Shown: positions 7,676 through 17,278, counted from the first letter of the stretch. The stretch is DNA of 64,000 bases from Psychrobacillus psychrodurans (GCF_027563345.1 NZ_JAMKBK010000013.1), one strand, 5' to 3'. Notes: a model not told the origin generated them from the sequence alone. Numbers and translations are program-made.

Positions 7676-10303
7676 CTACTTCGTGTCATACCACGATGAA
7701 CCAAAGGCATAATCCACTTTTAGAGGTACAATCAGCTTAATAGCATTTTCCATTACTTCTGGTACTATTTTTTCTAATAATGCAATCTCCTCAGGAGGTG
7801 CCTCGAAAATTAACTCATCATGTACTTGTAATAACATTTTAGTTTGCATATTTTCAACTTTTAATCGAGCAGCCATATCAATCATTGCTTTTTTAATAAT
7901 ATCTGCAGCACTCCCTTGAATTGGTGTATTCATCGCCGTTCGTTCTGCAAAGCTTCTTAGATTAAAATTTGAACTCGTTATTTCCGGTAAATACCTTCTT
8001 CTATTAAGGATTGTAGTAACATATCCTGATTGTTTTGCATCATGAACAATATCGTCCATATATTCCTTTACTCCAGGGAAGCTATTTAAATAATTCTCGA
8101 TAAATTTCGCTGCTTCTTTTCTAGTAATATCTAGATTTTGCGATAAACCATAATCACTAATACCATACACAATACCAAAGTTAACCGCCTTGGCAGCACG
8201 ACGCATATCGGATGTCACATCTTCCTGATCCACATGGAAGACATCCATAGCCGTCTTAGTATGGATATCTAAATCATTATTAAAAGCATCTACTAAGTTT
8301 TCATCCTTAGACATATGCGCAAGAACACGTAATTCAATCTGAGAGTAATCCGCAGCGAACATTACCCATCCAGGTTGAGAAGGAACAAAGGCTTTTCGTA
8401 TTTTTCTACCTTCCTCCAAACGTACTGGTATATTCTGCAGGTTTGGATTTATAGAACTCAAACGTCCTGTTGAAGTTAGCGCTTGTTGATAACGAGTATG
8501 AATTTTCCCATCATCTTTGTGAATCTCTTTTAACAATCCTTCAATATATGTCGAATTGAGCTTACCTAATTGACGATATAGTAGAATTTGTTCAATTATT
8601 TCATGTTCATTTACTAGTTTTTCAAGAACATCCGCTGCGGTTGAATAACCTGTTTTAGTCTTTTTAATAGGTGTAAGTCCAATTTTTTCAAATAATATTA
8701 CGCCTAATTGTTTAGGAGAATTAATATTGAATGTTTCTCCCGCTAGTGTATAAATGTCTTGTTCAATCACCTGTAATTTAATATTGAGTTCATGACCCAT
8801 TTCTACAAGTATTTGTTTATCGACTAAAACACCATCGGACTCCATCGTGCCTAGGATAGATGCAAGAGGTAGCTCTATTTCTTTATACAACTCGTACTGT
8901 TCATTTTCTTCAAGCTTCACTTCTAACTTTTCTTTTAAGTCCCATATTGCATTTGCTTTTCTAACTGCATGTTCTGCAATTTTCTCGATTTCAGGAGGAG
9001 TTTTTTTGGCACCTTTTCCGTAAACAGTATCGTTTGTCAACAAGTTAAAGTAACCAAATTCTTTCGCAATAGCTGCAACATCCTCTGACGAAATAGCTGG
9101 ATTTACTATATACGCTGCTAGGAGCAGGTCAAATTCAACCCCTTGAACATTAACATTGTGTTTTCTGCTCACTGCTTGTGTTGCTTTGGAATCTGCTAAA
9201 TACTTTTTATTTGTATCATTCTCTAACCACGAACAAAAATCCTTAGATTGAAAAGCAACCTCTGCGGGAGCAAAGTAACCTTTTTCTCCATCCGATAATG
9301 CAATGCCTAATAATTCGCTTGTATGGTATTGAACATCATACATTTCTAAATGGACTGCCATCACTTTATCTAATACAGTAGAGTCTATTTTTTCAACAAT
9401 TTGGAATTCCACCTCTGTCGTTTCTGGCTCTTCAGAAACATATTCAGATTTCTCCAAAAGTGTTTTAAAGGATAGTTCCTTCCAAACTTCAATTACGTCT
9501 TCCATATTTGGACCATTATAAGAAATATCCTCAATTGAAACTTGGATTGGTGCTGCTATTTCTATCGTAGCTAGCGCCTTACTCATAATTGCCTGTTCTT
9601 CATTAGCAACAAGTTTTTCCTTTAGCTTAACACCACTCACTTTATCAAGTGCCTTATATAAATCCTCTACCGAACCATGTTCTTTTAAAAGCTTAATAGC
9701 TGTCTTTTCTCCGACACCAGGAACTCCGGGTATATTATCGGAAGCATCCCCCATTAAGCCTTTCATATCAATAATCTGTAAAGGACTTAAACCATACTTT
9801 TCTTGAATATGCTCAGGTGTGTATTTTTCAATATCGGTAATTCCTTTTCTCGTAATATATACTGTTGTATTATCAGTAGCTAATTGTGTTAAATCTTTAT
9901 CTCCAGAAACAATTACGACTTGTTGACCTTTTTCATCTGCTTGCTTACTTAAAGTACCAATAATGTCGTCCGCCTCGTACATTTCCAGTTCATAACGCTT
10001 AATACCATATGCATCGATCAACTTACGTATATATGGAAATTGTTCTGAAAGCTCTGGCGGAGTTTTTTGTCTTCCACCTTTATATTCGCCAAATGTAGAA
10101 TGACGGAAAGTTGTTTTTCCGGCGTCAAAAGCCACTAACATATGAGTTGGATTTTCTTCTTCCATAATTTTTTGTAGCATCATTGTAAAGCCATACGCTG
10201 CATTTGTATGTACACCATGTTCATTCGTTAATAGGGGTAGGGCAAAAAAAGCTCGGTAAGCCAAACTGTTGCCATCTAATAATAGGATTTTTTCGGTCGC
10301 CAA
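7676..10303 (-). CDS. polA: DNA polymerase I
   Basis: PolA fills gaps and removes Okazaki primers. The 5'-nuclease domain (about 1-290) has LLLDGNSLAYRAFFALP and GLMGDASDNIPGVPG. The central domain is a degraded 3'-5' exonuclease: where active enzymes have DxE the sequence reads VHLEMYDVQYH, so proofreading is not expected, as known for Bacillus Pol I. The polymerase domain has motif A DYSQIELRVLAH, motif B RRAAKAVNFGIVYG and motif C QVHDELIFEAP. The frame has ATG at 10309 only 3 bases after AAGGAG, but TTG at 10303 is spaced 9 bases, so I prefer the TTG; both give about 876 aa. Confidence 0.95.
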   Translation of the reverse strand: MATEKILLLDGNSLAYRAFFALPLLTNEHGVHTNAAYGFTMMLQKIMEEENPTHMLVAFDAGKTTFRHSTFGEYKGGRQKTPPELSEQFPYIRKLIDAYGIKRYELEMYEADDIIGTLSKQADEKGQQVVIVSGDKDLTQLATDNTTVYITRKGITDIEKYTPEHIQEKYGLSPLQIIDMKGLMGDASDNIPGVPGVGEKTAIKLLKEHGSVEDLYKALDKVSGVKLKEKLVANEEQAIMSKALATIEIAAPIQVSIEDISYNGPNMEDVIEVWKELSFKTLLEKSEYVSEEPETTEVEFQIVEKIDSTVLDKVMAVHLEMYDVQYHTSELLGIALSDGEKGYFAPAEVAFQSKDFCSWLENDTNKKYLADSKATQAVSRKHNVNVQGVEFDLLLAAYIVNPAISSEDVAAIAKEFGYFNLLTNDTVYGKGAKKTPPEIEKIAEHAVRKANAIWDLKEKLEVKLEENEQYELYKEIELPLASILGTMESDGVLVDKQILVEMGHELNIKLQVIEQDIYTLAGETFNINSPKQLGVILFEKIGLTPIKKTKTGYSTAADVLEKLVNEHEIIEQILLYRQLGKLNSTYIEGLLKEIHKDDGKIHTRYQQALTSTGRLSSINPNLQNIPVRLEEGRKIRKAFVPSQPGWVMFAADYSQIELRVLAHMSKDENLVDAFNNDLDIHTKTAMDVFHVDQEDVTSDMRRAAKAVNFGIVYGISDYGLSQNLDITRKEAAKFIENYLNSFPGVKEYMDDIVHDAKQSGYVTTILNRRRYLPEITSSNFNLRSFAERTAMNTPIQGSAADIIKKAMIDMAARLKVENMQTKMLLQVHDELIFEAPPEEIALLEKIVPEVMENAIKLIVPLKVDYAFGSSWYDTK

Positions 10304-10326
10304 ATACATTCACTCCTTAATAATAA

Positions 10327-10372
10327 AAACCGTCATTCCCTATATCTTACCATGACAGTAAGGGGAATGACG
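10327..10372 (-). terminator. Terminator between hflC and polA
   Basis: On the minus strand CGTCATTCCC (10363-10372) pairs with GGGAATGACG (10331-10340) and is followed by GTTTTTATT. It lies right after hflC, so polA needs its own promoter or readthrough. Confidence 0.75.
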
Positions 10373-10381
10373 ATTCATATA

Positions 10382-11362
10382 CTATTCTAAGTAACCTGAT
10401 AGAATATTCGCATACGGAGAATCTGACGGGATGATTATCATCGTTTCATCTCCAATTGTTTTCTTATACGATTCTAAAGTTCTGTAAAGTGAATAGAACT
10501 CTGGATCCTTAGAAAAACTTTGGTTATAAATTTTTGCTGCCTCTGCATCCCCTTCAGCCGCTATAATAGATGCATCTTTATTGGCAGTTGCCAACATTTC
10601 ACGAACTTCACGGTCTGTTTCAGCTTCAATTCTTCGTTTATCTGCATCACCGGTAGAAAGGAATTTTTGAGCAATACTTTGTCTTTCAGAAATCATCTCA
10701 TTGTACACAGATTGCTCATTTTCTTGAGGAAGATCTGTCCGTTTAATACGAACGTCTAGTACTTCAATACCGTAATTATCTTTTTTCAATAATTCATTTA
10801 CATGACTAGTTATTTGATCATTTAAGCTTCCTCTTGAGGAATTTTCATCGTTAATAATCTCATTATAATTTAATTGACCAAGCTCAGAACGAACGACCGA
10901 ATAGATAAATTCTTCCATACGAGAGCCTGCACCAACTAATGTACCTGCACTAGAAATCATTTCCTTAACATTCACTACTCTCCACACTGCATAATTATCA
11001 ATAATAATTCGACGTTTATCTTTTGTATTTATTTCTGCCTCAGATAATTTATAATTCATTTGATATTTAGGTACTGTAGTTACAGTCTGAACAAATGGTA
11101 TTTTCATATGAATCCCAGGAGTATCTTTAACATCTTTGATTTCTCCGAACTGACGAATTACTTTAAACTCTCCCTCTTTGACCACAAAGATATTCGCAAG
11201 AGCGATAATGAACAAGACAAAAACTAGGAAAATTGCGATAAATGGCTTTGTATATTTTTTGTAATCTACAGGTTTTTTTTCTTTAGGGGCGTTACTTGCC
11301 TTGTTTTCAACTGTTTTAAATTTCGCTTCTAAATTGGAGAATGGATTTTTGTTTTCAGCCAT
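10382..11362 (-). CDS. hflC: HflC, membrane protease modulator (SPFH/band 7)
   Basis: HflC and HflK form a membrane complex that encloses and modulates the FtsH protease in bacteria that have them. The 326-aa protein has a cytosolic Lys-rich N-terminus, one membrane segment near residues 42-62 (FIAIFLVFVLFIIALANIF), and then a band 7 domain with VKEGEFKVIRQFGE. The later part is a coiled coil with Ala/Glu-rich IAAEGDAEAAKIYN. Its ATG overlaps the hflK stop codon by one base (TAATG), so translation is probably coupled. FtsH is not encoded nearby. Confidence 0.92.
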   Translation of the reverse strand: MAENKNPFSNLEAKFKTVENKASNAPKEKKPVDYKKYTKPFIAIFLVFVLFIIALANIFVVKEGEFKVIRQFGEIKDVKDTPGIHMKIPFVQTVTTVPKYQMNYKLSEAEINTKDKRRIIIDNYAVWRVVNVKEMISSAGTLVGAGSRMEEFIYSVVRSELGQLNYNEIINDENSSRGSLNDQITSHVNELLKKDNYGIEVLDVRIKRTDLPQENEQSVYNEMISERQSIAQKFLSTGDADKRRIEAETDREVREMLATANKDASIIAAEGDAEAAKIYNQSFSKDPEFYSLYRTLESYKKTIGDETMIIIPSDSPYANILSGYLE

Positions 11363-12357
11363 TATTTTCCGCTCCCTTCTTCTTTTTCTGCCTCTGTTTC
11401 AGTAGTCGTAGTTGCTGGTGGAGTCGGTTGTTTACTTGCTTCTAAAGATTGTAGAGGAAGATACTTCATCGTTCCACCATCATCATTCATAATATATAAA
11501 TTAGCATTTGGTAGTACGGCATCTAATGTTTCCATTACTAAACGCTGTTTAGTAATCTCTTTATTATTTTGGTATTCTGCATATAGCTTATCAAAAAGTG
11601 CTACGTCTCCTTTTGCCTGTTCTATACGAGCAGTTTTATACCCATTTGCATTTGAAATGATTGCATCCTTTTCACCAATTGCTTCACTTAACTTCTGATT
11701 TTTGTATTTTTCTGCCTGATTTACTTTTGTATTCTTAGTCTCCTCGGCATCCGTTACTGCAGTAAACGCAGATCTAACTTCTGCATTTGGAAGCTCTACA
11801 TCTTGCAGCTTTACTGTTAATACAGTGATCCCTATATCATACTTCTCTATTAAAGAGCGTAATAGATCATTTGTGTCACTCTCAATTTGTGCTTTTCCTG
11901 AAGTAAGGGCATCATCTATTTTGGAATTCCCAATAACGGAACGAATAGAAGCAGAAGTTGCATCATGAAGTAACTCTTGTGGGTTTTCAGCATTAAATAA
12001 ATAAGATTTAGGGTCTGTTATTTTCCATTGAACGACTAAATCAGTTAACACAATATTGTCGTCCCCTGTAATCATTTTAGTATCCTTATCAAATGATTCG
12101 ATTTCTCCATCTGCAGATTGGCTATAACCGAATTTCAGACTAAATGTTTCTTTGGAGAGTTTTTCTACTGATTGAATTGGCCAAGGCATCTTAAATTTTA
12201 AACCCGAATCCACTATTGGTTCACTTGCTTCACCAAATGTGATGACGATTGCTTGTTCCGATTCATCTACTGTATACCAAGATGTAAAAACAGCAGATAT
12301 TAATATAATGCCAATTACACTCATGGCGATAATAGTTAGTAACCTTTTCGTACTCAT
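11362..12357 (-). CDS. hflK: HflK, membrane protease modulator (SPFH/band 7)
   Basis: HflK is the partner of HflC. The 331-aa protein has an N-terminal membrane segment (LLTIIAMSVIGIILISAVF, about residues 6-25), then the band 7 domain with VDESEQAIVITFGEASE and a coiled coil region with IGEKDAIISNANGYKTARIEQ split over the Ala-rich part. The C-terminus is Thr/Glu-rich and probably disordered. It starts after GGAGG. It leads the two-gene hflK-hflC operon. Together they form the SPFH ring; the function as FtsH modulators is taken from the E. coli family. Confidence 0.92.
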   Translation of the reverse strand: MSTKRLLTIIAMSVIGIILISAVFTSWYTVDESEQAIVITFGEASEPIVDSGLKFKMPWPIQSVEKLSKETFSLKFGYSQSADGEIESFDKDTKMITGDDNIVLTDLVVQWKITDPKSYLFNAENPQELLHDATSASIRSVIGNSKIDDALTSGKAQIESDTNDLLRSLIEKYDIGITVLTVKLQDVELPNAEVRSAFTAVTDAEETKNTKVNQAEKYKNQKLSEAIGEKDAIISNANGYKTARIEQAKGDVALFDKLYAEYQNNKEITKQRLVMETLDAVLPNANLYIMNDDGGTMKYLPLQSLEASKQPTPPATTTTETEAEKEEGSGK

Positions 12358-12551
12358 ATTATTTCCTCCTTTTTATGTATACTTCCTTTTACGGTTTAAC
12401 TTAGTAGTTGGTTTCAAAAATAATAGAATTGGTTATCTCATACATGTTTTCTATGAATAGCATGTTAAGTAAACTTTTAGGATTTAGTTGGAAAAATAGA
12501 TACTTATACATCCTTGTTTTTGCTTGAAACAGTAATGTTGATTTTAGCCTC

Positions 12552-12886
12552 CTAGTCGCTGCGAAAACATATGCTCCTGCGGTTACTCGTCGCAAATACA
12601 TTGGTCAAACAAAGTTCGACCAATGTATTTCCTGCGGGGTCTTCAGCACAAGCTATCCCGCCAGAGTCGACACCTTCCACTATAATCAACATAATGTGTA
12701 GTACTAAACTCTATGATTTGCCAAGGTGTATCGCTTAGCTTAGTGATAAAAACGTCTGACCGATTAGGTATACTATTTTATAATGAAAGAAGAAAGTGGA
12801 TATTCTTTTATCTGAGTCTATTTTATTTGAAGATAAAACACGTATATTTAGAAGGTTTTATATACAATTGTTCGTTTATATAAAGT
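12552..12886 (-). repeat. Modular intergenic repeat, copy 3 (inverted, with inserted hairpin)
   Basis: Read on the minus strand this has the 5' module shared with copy 2 (12758-12886), the middle module with AAGCGATACACC, then the core from GTCGACTCTGGCGGGATAGC. The core is interrupted after CCCCGCAGG by a perfect 13-base inverted repeat, AAATACATTGGTC (12594-12606) and GACCAATGTATTT (12618-12630). The 3' half of the core is lost after GACTAGGAGGCT. It lies in the 948-base gap between hflK and the ligase gene; 12358-12540 show nothing recognisable. Confidence 0.7.
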
Positions 12887-12889
12887 GAA

Positions 12890-13190
12890 ACTAGTTGATT
12901 GGAGCACAGCGGCGACTCGAGTGGGAACAGCGCGAGCTGAAGACCCTGGACTGAGCATCACGAGGGAAGCGGCTGAAGCCGTGCCCACGGAAAGCGTCCG
13001 CTCGTAGCGAATTTCAACGGTATATCTACATTTTGTTTTTAGAGGATCGGGTATCTTTTACCCCGTTTTTTTATGTAAAGAGTAATTTCATCAAGCCCGC
13101 GGAATGCATCCACCTGAAACGGAAACCAGTAGTATTATTCGTTCTTAAATGTCCTGTAAACCCAGTATTCATTTTGCATTCTCTCTATAA
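12890..13190 (+). repeat. Modular intergenic repeat, copies 4 and 5
   Basis: Copy 4 core (12908-13002) has GCGACTCGAGTGGGAACAGC and ends in GAAAGCGTCC. Its closing stem is AGCGG (12908-12912) with CCGCT (12998-13002), again changed in both arms relative to copies 1 and 7. A second partial copy (13095-13190) follows, with CCCGCGGAA, CACCTGAAACGGAAACCAG and the 3' module. It is head-to-head with copy 3. Confidence 0.7.
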
Positions 13191-13195
13191 TAAAT

Positions 13196-13224
13196 AAAAA
13201 AAGCTAGCAAATGCTAGCTTTTTT
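13196..13224 (-). terminator. Symmetric terminator
   Basis: AAAAAAAGCTAGC and GCTAGCTTTTTT flank a 4-base loop. The T runs on both strands would allow termination in either direction. On the minus strand it ends the phoP-phoR-ligase operon. Confidence 0.85.
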
Positions 13225-13305
13225 AGGTAAATCGTTTGGAAAAGGGGTCTAATTAAATATAACAAACAATTGTAAATCTCCCGTTAATACTTTGTAAATA
13301 TTTCC

Positions 13306-14520
13306 TTACCAATTATTGTTTTTGTATTTTTTATAATAATTAAACTGCCGAGCAATCAAAAATAATTTACGAGTAAAATGCTTGTCCTTTTTGTAAAAGA
13401 GTGGATTTCCCCATTTACCGGATTTCAAAAGTCCACTTACTTCTTCTCGAATCTCATCATTTTCAACAAAGTTCCTTAGCACTATTTTAGGCACTACGGT
13501 AAACAAATAATGCTCATTCAATAGAGTAAGTGGTTTTTCCTTTTGATAAATAACATCATCTACAAAATATCTAGCCATATTATGTCCAAGTGCAGTTGTA
13601 TAGTAACTAGATCTTCCCTGTCTAATGTTTACCTCAAATACTTTAAACTTCCCATCTCGCTCATCAAACTTTAGGTCGAAGTTTGCAAAACCGACATAAC
13701 CTACTGCTTCTAAAAAGTGTTGAAGTTTTTTCATTAACTCCTCATTATATCGAGTAATTAACGCAGTATAGTTACCAATTGCAGTGACAGTATGCTCTTG
13801 AAGAACCACTTGTGCAAGTGTACTAAGTTGTGCTTGTCCCTTTGAATTCATATAAAATACTGAATCCCACATATACGTATCATCCCCTGGAATATAATCC
13901 TGAATGATTAGGTCTTCTGTATATCCACTAGCATTTACTTTGTTAATAATATCATCAAGTTCAGCTTTAGACTCTACACGATAAACTTTTTGCTGACCTG
14001 GAAACTTGTTTTTGTAATACATAACACCATTGCTTGGTTTTATAATTAGAGGGAAAAGTACATCTTCGGTAAATGCTGCTTTTTTTGCACATGAATAATA
14101 ATACGTCTTAGGTGCATCTATTCCATGCTCTTCACATAGCTTATAGAAATTTGATTTCACAAGTAGATTGTTCATTAGTTCTTCTGACATATAGTTAAAA
14201 ACATACATTTTCTTTAGTGCAACTGCATTTTCAATTATTAATCGTACATAAAAGTCATTTGTTCCTATTAGAAGCAATTGTTTGTCTTGCGTTTTATATT
14301 TTTGTGCTACTTCAGAAAGAACTTGAACAAAAGAAGATTTATCCCATAAATTTGGTTGAATTTCTATATGTTCAATCACGCTACTCCATTTGGTAAAGGA
14401 CATTTCTTCTTTACCTACTAATATCGGCTTAATGTTGTATTCCTCATGAAAAGAAATCGCCATATTATAAGCATTCATATCTGTCCCAATAATTATAGGG
14501 ATAAAGGGTTGGTTATTCAT
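13306..14520 (-). CDS. ATP-grasp D-aspartate/D-glutamate ligase-like enzyme
   Basis: This 404-aa protein looks like the ATP-grasp amino acid ligases that add D-Asp (Aslfm of Enterococcus) to the peptidoglycan stem peptide side chain. I recognise IIIGTDMNAYNMA near the start, QDYIPGDDTYMW, and GFANFDLKFDERDGKFKVFEVNIRQGRSSYYT split across the metal-binding region; the last stretch has the Glu and Asn used for Mg. Planococcaceae have D-Asp or D-Glu cross-bridges, which fits. It starts 11 bases after phoR with CGGAGG upstream, so it is read as part of the phoPR operon. The substrate is inferred, and another carboxylate-amine ligation is possible. Confidence 0.75.
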   Translation of the reverse strand: MNNQPFIPIIIGTDMNAYNMAISFHEEYNIKPILVGKEEMSFTKWSSVIEHIEIQPNLWDKSSFVQVLSEVAQKYKTQDKQLLLIGTNDFYVRLIIENAVALKKMYVFNYMSEELMNNLLVKSNFYKLCEEHGIDAPKTYYYSCAKKAAFTEDVLFPLIIKPSNGVMYYKNKFPGQQKVYRVESKAELDDIINKVNASGYTEDLIIQDYIPGDDTYMWDSVFYMNSKGQAQLSTLAQVVLQEHTVTAIGNYTALITRYNEELMKKLQHFLEAVGYVGFANFDLKFDERDGKFKVFEVNIRQGRSSYYTTALGHNMARYFVDDVIYQKEKPLTLLNEHYLFTVVPKIVLRNFVENDEIREEVSGLLKSGKWGNPLFYKKDKHFTRKLFLIARQFNYYKKYKNNNW

Positions 14521-14531
14521 AAAGACCTCCG

Positions 14532-16064
14532 TTAACTTTTAACAAGTGGAATCGATACAGTAAAGACAGTACCTTTTCCTACTTCACTTTCTACTTCTAA
14601 CAAGCCGTGATGCGCTTCCACTAGATGTTTAACAATTGCTAGACCTAGACCGGTTCCTCCAGAGTTTCTACTTCTAGCTCTGTCCACTCGGTAAAAACGC
14701 TCAAATACTCGGTTAAGCTCTTCTTTTGCTATTCCTATCCCTTCATCTTGGATACGGAATATTCCACATTTTTCGTTTTGACTGATAGATATAGTCACGG
14801 TTTTATTTTCAGTGGAGTAAGTTAGTGCATTCATCAATAAATTCATCGTTATTTGGATTAAACGATTTAAATCCCCTAATACAAAGACCGGTTCATCGTA
14901 TATCGTCTCGAGACGCATATTCTTTTCCTCTACTATATGACTAGTCATTTCTTTACTTCGCTCAACAACATCTAATAAGTTGACCTTTTGCAAGTCCACT
15001 TCATACCCAACCTGCTCCACTTTTGAAAGATCTAATAAATCATTGATCAGCATTTGAAGTCTATTACTTTCTTTGTGAATTATTTCAAGGAAAGAAAGTA
15101 AAGTTTCTTCGTTTTTATATGCGCCATATAATAATGTTTCTGAAAATCCTTTAATACTTGTAACAGGTGTTTTCAATTCATGAGATACATTTGCTACAAA
15201 ATCTTTTCTGACCTGCTCCAATTTCACAAGCTCCGTAATCTCATGCATGACAACCACTATACCAAGCCATTTTCCATGTTCACCGATAACTGGCGCACCG
15301 TAAGCATCCATGTAATAAGTATGTATGTTTTTCTTTACTGATATTTGTTCCCGATTAGATGCCTCTGTTAAAAATAATTGATCAATGAACATTTCAATCT
15401 TCTTTGGAAGACCAATTTTATTAAACAACTTTCCATCAACGTCTTTGAACGAAATATCAAGCTGTTTAAGAAAAGCACGATTCACAATGGTGATATACCC
15501 GTTACGATCAATCATAATAAGTGCACTGCCCATATTCTCGATTAACGTTTTCAAACGTTCTTTTTCAGTTTCTCTCATGACGGATATATCATGCAAATTT
15601 CGTGCAAGTATATTAATAGAGTTACTCAGCTTGGACATTCCAGAAAATTCATCTTCAAACGCACGAATCCGATAATTACCTCTTGCTAATTCCATAGCGG
15701 TTTCTGTTAAATGTTCGATTGGCTGAGCAAACTTTTTGAAAATACTTGTCCCTAAAAAAAGTGCAACCAGAAATGTTATACCTAAAATGATGAATAAGAA
15801 TAACCATAAGGAATGAGAATCAATCAAATCTGCTCGTGAAAAAGAAGAAGCTAGCTTGTCCCTAATATCCCTCTGTTCATCTACTGTTAGTCCTGTTGCG
15901 GCTAAATCTTTAGATACTTCCTCTATCTGTGTGTTTATGACTTTTTCAGAAGAATTTTTGGCGTAAATAGGAAAAAGCTGTCCAAGTATTAGTCCTAGAC
16001 AAGCTAATATTAACCCTATCATAATAGAATAAGTTCTAAAAAGTTTGGAATGAAATGATTTCAT
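14532..16064 (-). CDS. phoR: Phosphate-responsive sensor histidine kinase PhoR
   Basis: PhoR phosphorylates PhoP under phosphate starvation. The order of domains is: membrane segment (about 13-34), a short outside loop of about 50 residues, a second membrane segment (about 84-105), HAMP, PAS (near 170-280), HisKA with VSHELKTPVTSIKG carrying the phosphorylated His, and HATPase with NLLMNALTYS, DEGIGI and GGTGLGLAIV. At 510 aa it is shorter than B. subtilis PhoR (about 579 aa), the loss being the large extracytoplasmic domain. Its ATG shares one base with the phoP stop codon, so the two are coupled. Confidence 0.92.
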   Translation of the reverse strand: MKSFHSKLFRTYSIMIGLILACLGLILGQLFPIYAKNSSEKVINTQIEEVSKDLAATGLTVDEQRDIRDKLASSFSRADLIDSHSLWLFLFIILGITFLVALFLGTSIFKKFAQPIEHLTETAMELARGNYRIRAFEDEFSGMSKLSNSINILARNLHDISVMRETEKERLKTLIENMGSALIMIDRNGYITIVNRAFLKQLDISFKDVDGKLFNKIGLPKKIEMFIDQLFLTEASNREQISVKKNIHTYYMDAYGAPVIGEHGKWLGIVVVMHEITELVKLEQVRKDFVANVSHELKTPVTSIKGFSETLLYGAYKNEETLLSFLEIIHKESNRLQMLINDLLDLSKVEQVGYEVDLQKVNLLDVVERSKEMTSHIVEEKNMRLETIYDEPVFVLGDLNRLIQITMNLLMNALTYSTENKTVTISISQNEKCGIFRIQDEGIGIAKEELNRVFERFYRVDRARSRNSGGTGLGLAIVKHLVEAHHGLLEVESEVGKGTVFTVSIPLVKS

Positions 16065-16771
16065 TAGCTCTTAGGCTCCTCAAACTTGTATCCTAATCCT
16101 CTAATTGTTTTGATGAAATTAGGCTTTCTACTATTCTCTTCAATTTTATCACGTAAATGACTAATGTGGACATCTACTATACGAGTATCTCCCGCAAAAT
16201 CATAGTTCCATACAGCACTTAAAAGCTGATCGCGTGTTAACACTCTATTTTTGTTTTCTATTAAATACACAAGTAATTCAAATTCTTTTGGAGTAAACTC
16301 AATGACTTCATTGTTTAAAAGTACTTCAAAACGTTCTGGAAACACCTGTAACTGCCCAAAAGTATACATCTCTTCTATGGTTTTTTCTTGCTTATGCTCT
16401 GTAGATAGACTTGAACGACGAATCATTGCTTTTACCCTTGCAGTTACCTCTCTCGGGCTAAAAGGCTTGGTCATATAATCATCTGCACCTAGTTCAAGTC
16501 CTAATACTTTATCGAATTCTTCATCTTTTGCAGTTAACATTATAATAGGTATTTGCACTTTCTTTAAACGAAGTTCTTTACAGACTTCCATGCCATCCAT
16601 ATGCGGTAGCATCCAATCCAGTACAATAACCTCTGGCTTTTCTTCTAATGCTTTATTAAGCCCTTCTAAACCATCACTTGCTGTGATAACTTCAAAACCA
16701 GCTTCCTCAAGATTATATTTTAATAAAGTTACAATCGAGCTTTCATCATCCACAACTAATACTTTTCTCAT
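16064..16771 (-). CDS. phoP: Response regulator PhoP
   Basis: PhoP is the OmpR-type regulator of the phosphate starvation regulon and cell wall polymers in Bacillus. The receiver domain has KVLVVDDESSIV at the start, the phosphorylated Asp in VIVLDWMLPHMDG, the Lys in PFSPREVTARV, and Thr in MLTAKDE. The C-terminal winged helix has FEVLLNNEVIEFTPKEF and ends with IRGLGYKFEEPKS. Start: ATG at 16771 with TTGGAGG 8 bases upstream, giving 235 aa. A longer reading frame exists but has no ribosome site. Confidence 0.94.
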   Translation of the reverse strand: MRKVLVVDDESSIVTLLKYNLEEAGFEVITASDGLEGLNKALEEKPEVIVLDWMLPHMDGMEVCKELRLKKVQIPIIMLTAKDEEFDKVLGLELGADDYMTKPFSPREVTARVKAMIRRSSLSTEHKQEKTIEEMYTFGQLQVFPERFEVLLNNEVIEFTPKEFELLVYLIENKNRVLTRDQLLSAVWNYDFAGDTRIVDVHISHLRDKIEENSRKPNFIKTIRGLGYKFEEPKS

Positions 16772-16828
16772 TTTTTTGCCTCCAAGGTTGATTTGAAACC
16801 CCCATTCCAAATCCATTAAGCTATAATC

Positions 16829-17278
16829 TTATTGTTTCTCTAGAATAGGAGGCGTTACATGAAATTCGCCATCCACAATAATTTCATTTTGGTCATTTCG
16901 AGCTATTACTGAAATTACTATATTATTTGATTGTTCTATTATTTCCTTTATTTCAAATGTAAATTCTAGTATTGAGTAATGGTAAGTAGGTGTTGGAAAA
17001 CTAATATATTGTTTTGTTATATGTGATCCCGGGCCCGGCAAGTATTTTGAGATAGCAGATGTTATAATACCCGTTAACATAATCGACGGTACGATAGGTT
17101 TTTCATATTGAGTCTTAGCCGCAAAATCATGTTGAATATATAAAGGATTGTTATCATTGGTTAGTCCAAGATATAGAAGCAAGTCTTTGTCCTCTATTTT
17201 TTCTGTAAGTGTTAATTTTTCACCTATCTCTATATCCCGTATATGTCTCCCTATTTTTCGAGTTTTCCCTAATAACAA
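16829..17278 (-). CDS. MaoC-type (R)-hydratase / acyl dehydratase
   Basis: A single hotdog-fold MaoC/PhaJ-like protein (149 aa). The family hydrates enoyl-CoA and has the Asp/His hydratase motif: here LTNDNNPLYIQHDFAAKTQY contains Asp and His as expected. PIVPSIMLTGIITSAISKYLPGPGS is the next conserved part, with the usual G-PG turn. The start is TTG at 17278, where AAGGGGGAG is 6 bases upstream. It lies just ahead of phoP, 57 bases away, and may share its transcript. The substrate is not known; similar genes sit between mdh and phoP in some other Bacillaceae (from memory). Confidence 0.75.
   Translation of the reverse strand: MLLGKTRKIGRHIRDIEIGEKLTLTEKIEDKDLLLYLGLTNDNNPLYIQHDFAAKTQYEKPIVPSIMLTGIITSAISKYLPGPGSHITKQYISFPTPTYHYSILEFTFEIKEIIEQSNNIVISVIARNDQNEIIVDGEFHVTPPILEKQ

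Noticed and set aside
12401..12601. 66-codon minus-strand frame upstream of hflK
   Set aside because: It lies partly in a repeat copy, has no ribosome site and no family likeness.
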